From the NCBI RefSeq assembly GCF_005871185.1, contig NZ_SWKN01000010.1, positions 62,001-126,000 on the forward strand: a stretch of 64,000 bases of DNA, read 5' to 3'. A program made the position numbers and the translations under genes. The stretch is from Limnobacter alexandrii (GTDB lineage Bacteria > Pseudomonadota > Gammaproteobacteria > Burkholderiales > Burkholderiaceae_B). How positions within the stretch are numbered: the stretch's first letter is position 1; each line of letters starts with the position of its first letter. Below the pieces are notes generated by a model, which saw only the letters and a list, made by a program, of their open reading frames with translations, was not told where the DNA came from and searched no databases. Shown piece by piece: positions 1-11,214 of this stretch.

Positions 1-226
1 TTTCACCCAACAAATTCAGCTTCAGGGGCGCACCTTCAGGTGGGTTCACTTTCAGGTTCAGAATTTGAAGCTGCAAGTCCATGTTGCGATTCATTTCGGA
101 ATTTTCCATGCCGCGCAATTCGATTTTCTCAAAATCGAAGTTGTACTGGCCACGCAACTGAAAGCCGCAAGCGGTCAATGCCAGTGTAGTAGCCAGCAGG
201 GCAATGGTTTGAATGAACCGTTTCAT
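1..226 (-). CDS. lptE: LPS-assembly lipoprotein LptE (partial, N-terminal part)
   Basis: Runs off the left edge of the window; about 75 N-terminal residues are visible. Translating the minus strand from the ATG at 226 gives a positively charged start, a hydrophobic stretch and a lipobox-like LTAC, with the Cys expected to be lipidated, followed by GFQLRG, a hallmark of LptE just after the lipobox. LptE plugs the LptD barrel in the outer membrane and helps deliver LPS to the surface. The gene starts 28 bases after the leuS stop on the same strand, the usual leuS-lptE arrangement in betaproteobacteria, so the two are probably cotranscribed. The C-terminal part cannot be judged. Confidence 0.85.
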   Translation of the reverse strand, partial: MKRFIQTIALLATTLALTACGFQLRGQYNFDFEKIELRGMENSEMNRNMDLQLQILNLKVNPPEGAPLKLNLLGE

Positions 227-254
227 AAAGACTCGCTTGTAGTTGAGGTCGATC

Positions 255-2969
<2,715 letters not shown>

Positions 2970-3064
2970 TCATTATATCGGGCTTTTTCGTTTTTTACGG
3001 GCAGGGCAGGTGGGGCAATCACTGTTAAAATCAACAGCAAAACCCATTTTTGATGTGAGAAGCC

Positions 3065-5296
3065 GTGTCTTTACTTGATAGCCTGAACCCTGAACAACTG
3101 GCAGCCGTCACCTTGCCCCGTGAATCAGCACTGATTCTGGCTGGGGCCGGCAGCGGTAAAACCAAGGTGCTGACTGCGAGAATTGCATGGTTGATCCAAA
3201 CCGGGCAGGTCGGGCCCAACGGTGTGTTGGCGGTCACGTTTACCAACAAAGCGGCCAAGGAAATGCTTCACCGCATTTCAAGCATGTTGCCTATCAACAC
3301 CCGCAGCATGTGGGTGGGTACTTTCCACGGGCTTTGCAACCGCATGTTGCGGGCTCACTGGAAAGAGGCTGGCTTGCCACAGGCGTTTCAAATTCTGGAC
3401 ATGCAAGACCAGCTGTCGGCCATCAAGCGCATGTACAAAGTGTTGGGCATTGATGCTGAGAAATTTCCACCCAAGCAACTAAGCTACTTTATCGGCTCTG
3501 CGAAAGACCAGGGCTTGCGTCCCAAAGACGTTGATGCGCATGACGAATACCACCGAATGATGGTGCGCCTGTATGAAGCCTACGAGGCCCAGTGCCAGCG
3601 CGAAGGTGTCGTGGATTTCGCAGAGCTGTTGTTGCGTTCATTTGAGTTGCTGGGTGCCAACCCGGCGCTGCGGGAACATTACCAGGCTCGCTTCAAATAC
3701 ATTCTGGTCGACGAGTTTCAAGACACCAACAGTTTGCAATACAACTGGTTGAAGCGTTTGGCTGGGCCACAAGGCTGCATTTTCGCGGTGGGTGATGATG
3801 ACCAGTCCATTTACGCATTTCGCGGCGCACGCGTGGCGAACATGGTGCAGTTTGAAAATGATTTTGCTGTACAAAACCGCATCAAGCTTGAACAAAACTA
3901 CCGTTCAGTTGGCAATGTACTGAAAGCCGCCAACGTGCTGATTGCGCACAACAAGGCCCGTTTGGGCAAGGAGTTGTGGACCGAAGCTGGCGAGGGTGAA
4001 GCAATCCGGGTGTATGAAGCCACCAGTGATCAGGATGAAGCGGCTTTCATCATCGACCGAATCAAAAAGCTGGTGCTGGAAGAGGGTTACAGTCGTTCGG
4101 ACATCGCAATTCTGTACCGTTCCAATGCGCAATCACGCGTGGTGGAACAGGCTTTGTTCAATGCCGGCATGCCGTATCGTGTGTATGGTGGTTTGCGATT
4201 CTTCGAGCGCGCGGAAATCAAGCATGCACTGGCTTACTTGCGTTTGATGGACAATGCGGACGACGACAATTCTTTTTCACGTGTTGTGAACTTTCCTGCA
4301 CGGGGAATCGGTGCTCGCAGCGTAGAGCAACTTCAGGACATTTCCACAGCACAGGGTACTTCGCTGTACCGCGCCATTCATCGTATGGAAGGTAGGGCAC
4401 AAGCCGGTTTGAAAAAATTCGCAGATTTGATTGAGCGTATGCGGTTTGAGACCCGAGGGCTAAGCCTTGCTGATTTGGTGGACAAGGTAATCAATGAATC
4501 GGGTTTGGTGGCGCATTTTCAGGCCGACAAAGACGGTGAAGACCGTGTAGAAAACCTGAAAGAATTGGTGAACGCGGCAGCCTCTTTTGCCATTGCAGAA
4601 GGGTATTACCAGGATGCCGCAGCCACCATGGTGGATGAGGAAAAGCTGATTACGCCGCTGGCCGATTTTCTGTCTCATGCCTCGCTTGAGGCGGGCGACA
4701 ACGCGGCAGCGGCAGGTCAGGAAGCCATTCAATTGATGACAGCCCACTCTGCCAAAGGGCTTGAATTCAAGTGCGTGTTTGTGACTGGCCTGGAAGAAGG
4801 ACTTTTTCCACATGAAAACAGCATTGGCAATTCTGTAGAAGGTGGCGACGGCACCAGTGTGGAAGCCGTGGAAGAAGAGCGCCGCTTGATGTATGTGGCC
4901 ATTACCCGCGCACGGGAGCAGCTGTTTTTAAGCCATGCACAACAACGCATGCTGCATGGGCAAATTCGGTACCACCTGCGCTCACGCTTTCTGGACGAAT
5001 TGCCCGAGGAAGTGTTGAAGTGGTTAACACCCAAGCGCGCGCACATTGCCAGCCAGGGTTGGGACGCACTTGATTCCAAAGTGTGGGGGCAGAACAAAAC
5101 CCTGAATATGGGCTACAGCAACAAGGTTGCCAAACGCCCTTACGACATTGGCACTGGCGTGGCGCATGCCAAGTTCGGTAGCGGTGTGGTGGTGGCTTAT
5201 GAGGGTGAGGGTGATGACCAAAGAATTCAAATCAACTTTGGTCGCCAGGGCATGAAGTGGCTGATGCTGAGTTTGGCGAAGCTTGAGCGGAATTGA
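3065..5296 (+). CDS. uvrD: UvrD-type DNA helicase II
   Basis: Superfamily 1A 3'-5' helicase of nucleotide excision and mismatch repair, 743 residues (E. coli UvrD has 720). Walker A is AGAGSGKT at residues 26-33, followed by the TFTNKAA motif Ia, the DEFQDTN Walker B (motif II), GDDDQSIYAFRGA (motif III), and VTRAR/YVAITRAREQL near the end. The N-terminus (LLDSLNPEQLAAV) resembles UvrD. The C-terminal segment VAHAKFGSGVVVAYEGEG...INFG matches the Tudor-like tail of UvrD/PcrA that contacts RNA polymerase, which argues against Rep. It begins with GTG. It ends facing a minus-strand gene across a 535-base noncoding stretch. Confidence 0.93.
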   Translation: MSLLDSLNPEQLAAVTLPRESALILAGAGSGKTKVLTARIAWLIQTGQVGPNGVLAVTFTNKAAKEMLHRISSMLPINTRSMWVGTFHGLCNRMLRAHWKEAGLPQAFQILDMQDQLSAIKRMYKVLGIDAEKFPPKQLSYFIGSAKDQGLRPKDVDAHDEYHRMMVRLYEAYEAQCQREGVVDFAELLLRSFELLGANPALREHYQARFKYILVDEFQDTNSLQYNWLKRLAGPQGCIFAVGDDDQSIYAFRGARVANMVQFENDFAVQNRIKLEQNYRSVGNVLKAANVLIAHNKARLGKELWTEAGEGEAIRVYEATSDQDEAAFIIDRIKKLVLEEGYSRSDIAILYRSNAQSRVVEQALFNAGMPYRVYGGLRFFERAEIKHALAYLRLMDNADDDNSFSRVVNFPARGIGARSVEQLQDISTAQGTSLYRAIHRMEGRAQAGLKKFADLIERMRFETRGLSLADLVDKVINESGLVAHFQADKDGEDRVENLKELVNAAASFAIAEGYYQDAAATMVDEEKLITPLADFLSHASLEAGDNAAAAGQEAIQLMTAHSAKGLEFKCVFVTGLEEGLFPHENSIGNSVEGGDGTSVEAVEEERRLMYVAITRAREQLFLSHAQQRMLHGQIRYHLRSRFLDELPEEVLKWLTPKRAHIASQGWDALDSKVWGQNKTLNMGYSNKVAKRPYDIGTGVAHAKFGSGVVVAYEGEGDDQRIQINFGRQGMKWLMLSLAKLERN

Positions 5297-5324
5297 TGAG
5301 TTGAACGCGGAGAGGCACCGCCGT

Positions 5325-5531
5325 GGTTTCTTGCCAACTCGGCATGGGTTACTTGTGCCGCACTGAAAACCGCTTGATCCCTTTTTGACTTTATTCTTGC
5401 TCACCTCGCTCGGCAAAAGGGCGGGCCGAGTCTCGGTGTCGGCGTAACGCCGAACGCTGCGACTAAACTCAAACGGGGCGGTTTTCTTGAAGTGCGTCCC
5501 AAGCAATCCCACTGCCGAGTTGGCTTAAACC
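5325..5531. repeat. Large branched inverted-repeat element C
   Basis: Nested complementary arms: GGTTT (5325-5329) with AAACC (5527-5531); the 12-base perfect arm GCCAACTCGGCA (5333-5344) with TGCCGAGTTGGC (5513-5524); TGGG with CCCA just inside; GCACT with AGTGC and AAAACCGC (5366-5373) with GCGGTTTT (5478-5485). At the tip are two side-by-side hairpins, CTCGGC/GCCGAG (5409-5430) and TCGGCG-TAA-CGCCGA (5439-5453). The architecture (long interrupted outer stem, two adjacent tip hairpins) resembles the elements at 44782 and 55431, although I see no clear sequence homology. Function is unknown. Confidence 0.65.
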
Positions 5532-5611
5532 TCGCGTGCGCGACCCATTGCAAGTTCAGCTCTGCATCACCGCTGGGTTCAACGCCCAATCGGCGGCGGT
5601 GTTTCGATCGC

Positions 5612-5760
5612 CTCGCCTTCAAGAAAACCTGCCCTTGCGTGCCGAGCAGGGCCGGTGTCGCCCGGCATGGGCGACAGAGAACGTGCCCGACCCGCTTTTT
5701 AGGAGGGTCGTTCTCAGGCATCGTGAGGTTCAGCAAGGGATAGACAGGTTTTCAGGCGAG
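5612..5760. repeat. Large branched inverted-repeat element D
   Basis: Outer arms CTCGCC (5612-5617) with GGCGAG (5755-5760); AAAACCTG (5624-5631) with CAGGTTTT (5745-5752); CCCTTGC (5632-5638) with GCAAGGG (5733-5739). Inside are two adjacent hairpins: GTCGCCC/GGGCGAC around 5657-5674, and a compound one in which GAGAA/TTCTC encloses CGACCC/GGGTCG (about 5677-5715). It again shows an interrupted long stem capped by two hairpins, like element C only 80 bases upstream. No T-run follows, so it is not an ordinary intrinsic terminator. Confidence 0.6.
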
Positions 5761-5831
5761 AGATTGAAATCCAAGCCGATTGGGCATTTAACCAGCAGTT
5801 GAGAAAGCGGAACCCAAACCGAATGAGCTCA

Positions 5832-6635
5832 TCACACCGCTGGACCGTGCTCAAACACAGCTTGGTAGGTGGGGTAGAACGTGCAAAGTGTGACAGCCAT
5901 TACCAAAGCCACACACATCATGTTCAGGGCACTCACGAATGCTGCTGGCAAACCCATCATCGTGAAAATAACCACGAATACCGATGAAAAACCCAGGCCC
6001 AAAACCAACCAGCCCATGCCATAAATGAAGAAGCTGGCCTTGTTGCGCCAAACCGCAACCCAGCTTGAAAACAAGGCCTGCATGGGTTTCATGTTGTGCC
6101 AAATGACCAGCACCGGTGCAAACCAGAATGCAAGCAAGACAGGAATACTGGCCAGACCGACAAACATCATGTAGAGAACCATGTATTCCATGAAAGCCGC
6201 GTTAGCAGCAGGATCAGCTTTCTGCAGGTCTTCCATTGACACTGTTGGCTGAGCTCCCAATACCAAGTGTGCAAACAGTTTGATCAAGGCAAATGCCGCG
6301 GTGTAAATAGCGCCCAGCATAATCAGGGAGTTCAGGTGACGTCTGTGTTCCTGCGTGAATGCGTTGAACAACACGCTGGGGCTGACCCGAAGACCCTTTT
6401 GCCCCATTTTGCCAGCCAGCATGATGCCGAAACCCAGTGCAGGCGATGCCATCGCGACAATTGCAGCACCCAGAAACGGAATCAGAATGCCCACAAACAG
6501 GATGATGAACAGGTAGGTGTTCCCGAACAAAAACATCTCTCCTGGCTTGCTGCGAAAAAGCTGAGTGCCTTGCATCAGCCAATTCCAGCCGGCGCTGGGC
6601 GGGCAAGTGTGAACGTAGTTGGCCAATTTATGCAC
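5832..6635 (-). CDS. BPSS1780-type multi-pass membrane protein
   Basis: A 267-residue inner-membrane protein of unknown function. It has about six hydrophobic segments, including a stretch around residues 38-60 and others near 105-120, 155-180, 205-225 and 230-255. The opening residues (about 10-22, PPSAGWNWLMQGT) resemble the conserved start of the betaproteobacterial BPSS1780 family. It overlaps the 3' end of the homoserine kinase gene by 8 bases (6628-6635), so the two are translationally coupled, an arrangement I recall from other Burkholderiales. The family assignment is from memory; no catalytic motif is visible. Confidence 0.75.
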   Translation of the reverse strand: MHKLANYVHTCPPSAGWNWLMQGTQLFRSKPGEMFLFGNTYLFIILFVGILIPFLGAAIVAMASPALGFGIMLAGKMGQKGLRVSPSVLFNAFTQEHRRHLNSLIMLGAIYTAAFALIKLFAHLVLGAQPTVSMEDLQKADPAANAAFMEYMVLYMMFVGLASIPVLLAFWFAPVLVIWHNMKPMQALFSSWVAVWRNKASFFIYGMGWLVLGLGFSSVFVVIFTMMGLPAAFVSALNMMCVALVMAVTLCTFYPTYQAVFEHGPAV

Positions 6636-7617
6636 TTCCTAGATTAAGGTGTTGTATCGCGGGAATTCCCGAGCGTCGAGCCACAAGTATCCTCTCAAAA
6701 TGTTTGGGGTCTTTGACATTCAACACTTCAGCATCACGCGGCATGTAATAGTCATAAAGGCGTGAAGTCCAGAAGCGCAGCCCGGCGGCTCGAAGCATGT
6801 CCTGCCACAAATCGCATTCGTGGTTGTTCAATGGGCGTATGTCCTGATAACCCTTTAACAGGGCTGCAAGCGAGTCAAGCTGAAGTTCTCCCTGGCTTTG
6901 GCCGTCGTTGGACACATCGATACACCAATCGTTCGCAGTCACCGCCAGGTCAAACAGGAAGGTGTCTACGCCTGCAAAATAGAAATCGATTACCCCACCC
7001 AGCGCATCACCCTTCATCAGTGCGTTGTCCCGAAAAAGGTCAGCATGAACTGCGCCTTTGGGCAGCATTTTGTAAGCGTGGCGTTCGGCAACAGCCTTTT
7101 GGTGGTTGACCTCGTTGTGCAACAGCGCTCGAACCTGGTCAGGTAAATGGGATTCCAGCTCGTGCATGGCACTTTCGATCCAGGCCAGTCCACGTGGGTT
7201 TGGGGTGTTGCCCTTAAAGTCAGCTACAGCCAAATGGGCTTGCGCGCAAAAACGGCCTATTTGTTCGCATTGTGCAGTGTTGGGGCGGTCCACTGATTTT
7301 CCGCTCAGGCAATTCACCAGTGTGGCAGGTTTGCCGTTCAGCGGGTTAAACAGCTCGCCTTTGGCGTTTGGGATGGGCCCTGGCACTGCGAGGCCTTTTT
7401 TCGCCAGGTGTTGCATCAGGCCCAGGTAAAACGGCAAGTCTTCAGCCTTGAGCTTTTCAAACAAGGTGAGTACAAACCGCCCTGTGCTCGTGTTCACAAA
7501 ATAATTGGTGTTTTCAATGCCCGACTCAATGCCTTCGAAGGAAAGCAATTCACCACAATCGCGGCCGTGGAGCCATTCTTGCAGTTCAGTTTGGGTAATG
7601 CGTGTAAAAACAGCCAT
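6628..7617 (-). CDS. thrB: Homoserine kinase, choline-kinase-like type
   Basis: 329 residues. It phosphorylates homoserine to O-phosphohomoserine in threonine synthesis. This is the ThrB form with an aminoglycoside/choline-kinase fold, not the GHMP form of E. coli: the Brenner-type catalytic loop HADLFRDN is at residues 191-198, followed by GVIDFYFAG (the metal-binding DFG equivalent). The N-terminus (VFTRITQTEL...GIESGIENTNYFV) matches this family closely. It lies 57 bases after the LOG-type gene on the same strand and overlaps the membrane-protein gene downstream. No threonine attenuator was seen. Confidence 0.9.
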   Translation of the reverse strand: MAVFTRITQTELQEWLHGRDCGELLSFEGIESGIENTNYFVNTSTGRFVLTLFEKLKAEDLPFYLGLMQHLAKKGLAVPGPIPNAKGELFNPLNGKPATLVNCLSGKSVDRPNTAQCEQIGRFCAQAHLAVADFKGNTPNPRGLAWIESAMHELESHLPDQVRALLHNEVNHQKAVAERHAYKMLPKGAVHADLFRDNALMKGDALGGVIDFYFAGVDTFLFDLAVTANDWCIDVSNDGQSQGELQLDSLAALLKGYQDIRPLNNHECDLWQDMLRAAGLRFWTSRLYDYYMPRDAEVLNVKDPKHFERILVARRSGIPAIQHLNLGSA

Positions 7618-7674
7618 TCAAAGTCCTGAGTAGGGTCGTGAGCACCCCGGATTTTACCTGTGTTTAACCCTGCT

Positions 7675-8412
7675 TTATAAGTCCAGCAGCTTCTCTGTTT
7701 CACTGTCTGAGGGGTTGAAGGTGCGTTTTTCGTAGAAGTGGAATATGCACTTCAGAACTTCTTCCGGGGTTTCGACGATTTCAAACAGGTCCATGTCGCC
7801 CGGGCTGATCATGCCTTCGCCCAACAAATGGCTTTTAACCCAGTCAATCAGGCCTGCCCAAAACTTTGAGCCCACCAAAATGATCGGAATACGTCGCCCC
7901 TTGTTGGTTTGAATCAGCGTGAGCGCTTCAAACATCTCGTCGAGCGTTCCAAAGCCACCCGGCATCACCACATAGGCACTGGCGTATTTTGCAAAAGCCA
8001 CCTTGCGGGCAAAAAAGTGGCGAAACGTGAGCGAGATGTCTTGATAGGCGTTACCGCTTTGTTCAAAGGGCAGTTCAATATTCAACCCGACGCTGGGCGA
8101 TTCGCCCGCATAGGCCCCTTTGTTGGCAGCTTCCATAATGCCGGGGCCACCGCCGCTAATCACCGCGAAGCCTGAATCAGACAATGCGCGGGCAATGTTC
8201 TCGGTAAGCGCGTAGTAGGGGTGGTCCGCAGGTGTTCGGGCGCTGCCAAAAATGGACACCGAAGGGCGAATTGCCGACAGCTTCTCGGTCGCCTCAATGA
8301 ACTCTGCCATAATTCCCAACACATGCCACGACTCTCGGGCCTTCACTGCGGTGGATTGCTCTTTGGAGGGAAGGTGGCGCAATGTCGGAATATTCTTATT
8401 TTTGGTTGTCAT
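7675..8412 (-). CDS. LOG family protein (putative nucleotide 5'-monophosphate phosphoribohydrolase)
   Basis: A 245-residue Rossmann-like protein with the two family signatures SGGGPGIMEA (residues 86-95) and PGGFGTLDE (151-159). Members of the LOG/TIGR00730 family cleave nucleoside monophosphates to base and ribose phosphate, including cytokinin activation; the larger proteobacterial members are often AMP/pyrimidine nucleosidases, so the substrate is not certain here. The start chosen at 8412 directly abuts the polA start (CAT|ATG). An internal Met at residue 35 is an alternative start that would leave room for a polA promoter; AGGAG lies about 12 bases upstream of the outer ATG. Confidence 0.85.
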   Translation of the reverse strand: MTTKNKNIPTLRHLPSKEQSTAVKARESWHVLGIMAEFIEATEKLSAIRPSVSIFGSARTPADHPYYALTENIARALSDSGFAVISGGGPGIMEAANKGAYAGESPSVGLNIELPFEQSGNAYQDISLTFRHFFARKVAFAKYASAYVVMPGGFGTLDEMFEALTLIQTNKGRRIPIILVGSKFWAGLIDWVKSHLLGEGMISPGDMDLFEIVETPEEVLKCIFHFYEKRTFNPSDSETEKLLDL

Positions 8413-11196
8413 ATGAAGCGATTACTCCTGGTTGATGGGTCGAGCTACCTGTACCGTGCCTTTCATGCCATGCCCGATTTGCGCAACCGCGCTGGCGAGC
8501 CCACTGGTGCCATTTATGGCATGGTCAACATGCTTCGACGCCTGCGTGCAGATTACAACACTGACGATATCACTTCCAATTGTATCGCCTGTGTGTTCGA
8601 TGCGCCGGGCAAAACCTTTCGCGACGACATTTACCCCGAATACAAAGCGAACAGGGCCAGCATGCCGGAAGACCTCGCTGCCCAGATTCCCCACATACAT
8701 GACGTGACCCGCGCCATGGGTTGGCCCATTGTGATGGAGCCGGGAATTGAGGCTGACGATGTGATCGGCACCCTGGCACAAGTTGCGCTGGAGCAGGGTT
8801 TCGATGAGGTGATTGTGTCCACAGGCGACAAAGACATGGCGCAGTTGGTGAACGACAAAGTTCGCCTGGTCGACACCATGAAAAATGCGGTGATGACCCG
8901 TGATGCTGTATTTGAAAAGTTCGGCGTGTATCCCGAGCAAATTGTGGATTACCTGACCTTGGTGGGCGACACCGTGGACAATGTGCCTGGTGTGGAAAAA
9001 GTGGGGCCAAAAACTGCAGCAAAGTGGCTGGCAGAATACAAAACGCTGGATGGCGTGGTGGCCAATGCCGACAAAATTGGCGGCAAGGTGGGCGAGAACT
9101 TGCAAAAAGCGCTGGAGTGGTTACCCACCGGCAAAAGTCTGGTCACCATCAAAACTGACTGTGAATTCGAGTTACGCCGCCACATCGAGGAGCAACTGAA
9201 AGCAAATCCTGAAAACAAGGATATGTTGAAGCAGTTGTTCCAACGTTTTGAGTTCAAAACCTGGTTTCGAGCGCTGGGCGGTGTTGCTGAAGATGAAGTG
9301 GCCGCTAAACCGAAAGTCGAAGGTCCGCCCGATGGCAGTTCCATGAGTCTGTTTGATGCGCCCACACAGGCGGTTGATTCAATTGAGACAGTGTGTGTGC
9401 AAACGCAGGCACAGCTGGATTCTTTGCTCGCAGAATTAAAGGCCGCTGCGGCCAGCAAAACGCCGGTTGCTTTTGACACTGAAACCGATTCGCTGGAGCC
9501 CATGAACGCGCGCATTGTGGGTCTTTCCTTTTCAGTGAAGCCGGGCGTGGGCTATTACGTGCCATTGACGCACCAAGACTTGACCGCTGAGCCGCAATTG
9601 CCGTTGGCCGATGTGTTGGCGTTTTTGAAACCCTGGTTTGAAGATGATGCTTCACCCAAAATTGCCCAAAATGCCAAATACGATTTGCATGTGCTAGCCA
9701 ATCATGATGTGTGGGTGAAAGGCCTGTTCGAGGACACCATGCTGGCCAGTTACATTCTGGAAGCACACAAGCCGCATGGCATGGACGCCTTGGCCCTGCG
9801 CTGGTTGAACTACAACACCATCAAGTACGAAGAAGTGGCGGGCAAGGGCGCAAGCCAAATTACATTTGACCAGGTGCCCATTGACACCGCCACGAAATAC
9901 GCTGCTGAAGACGCCGAAGTAACGCTTCGTCTGGCCCACACCTTAAGGGCTGAACTGGACAAAGTGCCAGAGCTCGCCAAGTTGTATCGCGATGTTGAAC
10001 TGCCTTTCGGACAAGTGTTGTTTGAAGTAGAGCGCAATGGCGTGTTGATCGATTCCGACAAGCTTGAGGCCCAAAGCGCGGAAATTGCCGACAAGTTGAA
10101 GCTGATCGAGGAACAGGCGTTTGAACTCGCGGGCGGCAGTTTCAACCTGAACTCACCCAAACAAATTGGAGAGTTGTTGTTCGACAAACTCGGTTTGCCC
10201 GTGGTGAAAAAAACAGCCAGTGGTGCGCCTTCTACGGATGAAGAAGTGCTCAGCAAACTCGCTGACGATTATCCCTTGCCTGCCAAACTGCTTGAACACC
10301 GGTCACTGGCCAAATTGAAAAGCACGTACACCGACAAACTGCCCCGCATGGTGAATGCACGCACAGGGCGCGTGCACACCAATTACGCGCAGGCGGTGGC
10401 TGTTACAGGCCGTTTGGCCAGCAATGATCCCAACTTGCAAAACATTCCCGTGCGCACCGCTGAGGGGCGTCGGGTTCGAGAAGCATTCATTGCCGCGCCC
10501 GGTTGTGTGTTGGTGTCTGCTGACTATTCTCAAATTGAGTTGCGCATCATGGCGCACATTTCAGGCGATGAGGCGCTGATTCACGCCTTCAACGAGGGGC
10601 TGGATATTCACAGTGCCACCGCGTCTGAAATTTTTGGTGTGGGTTTGAACGAGGTGACATCCGACCATCGCAGAACTGCCAAGGTAATCAACTTTGGCCT
10701 TATTTATGGCATGAGTGCATTCGGTTTGGCTGGCAACCTGGGCATTACCCGCGAGGCGGCCAAGCTGTACATCGACCGCTACTTTGCCCGATATCCCGGT
10801 GTGGCGAAGTTCATGGACAATGTCCGTGCACAGGCCAAAGAAGACGGTTTTGTGCAAACCGTGTTTGGCCGCAGGTTGTGGCTGCCTGAAATCAAAAGCC
10901 CGAATGGCCCGCGCAGGGCAGGTGCCGAGCGGGCTGCGATTAATGCGCCCATGCAGGGTACCTCTGCGGACCTGATCAAAATGGCCATGGTTGAATTGTC
11001 GGCATGGTTGAAGGCAGAAAAATTGCAAACGAAGATGATCATGCAGGTACACGATGAAGTTATTTTTGAAGTACCCAAGGGTGAACTCGAATTGATCCAG
11101 AAACGTGTTCCTGAAATCATGACTCAGGTAGCCAAGTTGCGAGTCCCGCTGGAAGTGGGTTGTGGCGTTGGCAACAATTGGGAAGAAGCCCACTAA
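8413..11196 (+). CDS. polA: DNA polymerase I
   Basis: 927 residues with all three domains: 5' nuclease (MKRLLLVDGSSYLYRAFHA at the start, EADDVIGTLA, STGDKDMAQLV), 3'-5' proofreading exonuclease with the Exo I motif FDTETDSLEP, and family A polymerase with DYSQIELRIMAHIS (motif A), the O-helix region RRTAKVINFGLIYGMS (motif B), and VHDEVIFEV (motif C). It fills gaps and removes primers in repair and lagging-strand synthesis. The open frame reaches back to 8221 but the conserved N-terminus fixes the start at 8413. No good Shine-Dalgarno precedes it, and the upstream sequence is coding on the other strand. Confidence 0.97.
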   Translation: MKRLLLVDGSSYLYRAFHAMPDLRNRAGEPTGAIYGMVNMLRRLRADYNTDDITSNCIACVFDAPGKTFRDDIYPEYKANRASMPEDLAAQIPHIHDVTRAMGWPIVMEPGIEADDVIGTLAQVALEQGFDEVIVSTGDKDMAQLVNDKVRLVDTMKNAVMTRDAVFEKFGVYPEQIVDYLTLVGDTVDNVPGVEKVGPKTAAKWLAEYKTLDGVVANADKIGGKVGENLQKALEWLPTGKSLVTIKTDCEFELRRHIEEQLKANPENKDMLKQLFQRFEFKTWFRALGGVAEDEVAAKPKVEGPPDGSSMSLFDAPTQAVDSIETVCVQTQAQLDSLLAELKAAAASKTPVAFDTETDSLEPMNARIVGLSFSVKPGVGYYVPLTHQDLTAEPQLPLADVLAFLKPWFEDDASPKIAQNAKYDLHVLANHDVWVKGLFEDTMLASYILEAHKPHGMDALALRWLNYNTIKYEEVAGKGASQITFDQVPIDTATKYAAEDAEVTLRLAHTLRAELDKVPELAKLYRDVELPFGQVLFEVERNGVLIDSDKLEAQSAEIADKLKLIEEQAFELAGGSFNLNSPKQIGELLFDKLGLPVVKKTASGAPSTDEEVLSKLADDYPLPAKLLEHRSLAKLKSTYTDKLPRMVNARTGRVHTNYAQAVAVTGRLASNDPNLQNIPVRTAEGRRVREAFIAAPGCVLVSADYSQIELRIMAHISGDEALIHAFNEGLDIHSATASEIFGVGLNEVTSDHRRTAKVINFGLIYGMSAFGLAGNLGITREAAKLYIDRYFARYPGVAKFMDNVRAQAKEDGFVQTVFGRRLWLPEIKSPNGPRRAGAERAAINAPMQGTSADLIKMAMVELSAWLKAEKLQTKMIMQVHDEVIFEVPKGELELIQKRVPEIMTQVAKLRVPLEVGCGVGNNWEEAH

Positions 11197-11214
11197 AACA
11201 GCAGGAGAGAAGGC

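Larger units (their letters stand above)
5297..5831. other. Gene-free convergent intergenic region rich in inverted repeats
   Basis: This 535-base gap between the convergent ends of uvrD and the BPSS1780-type gene has no convincing coding frame: the short open frames inside it run across palindromes and have no family resemblance. It contains two large nested inverted-repeat structures (5325-5531 and 5612-5760, listed separately). Between them lies a smaller imperfect hairpin around 5570-5600 (CCGCTGGG pairing with CCCA and GCGG) and the palindrome TCGCGTGCGCGA near 5532. No terminator with a clear T-run was seen directly after uvrD. The region could encode a structured RNA, or the palindromic DNA itself may be the functional unit. 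Confidence 0.7.

Noticed and set aside
5492-5802. Two overlapping open frames of 83 and 88 codons
   Set aside because: They run through the palindromic elements C and D and have no family resemblance.
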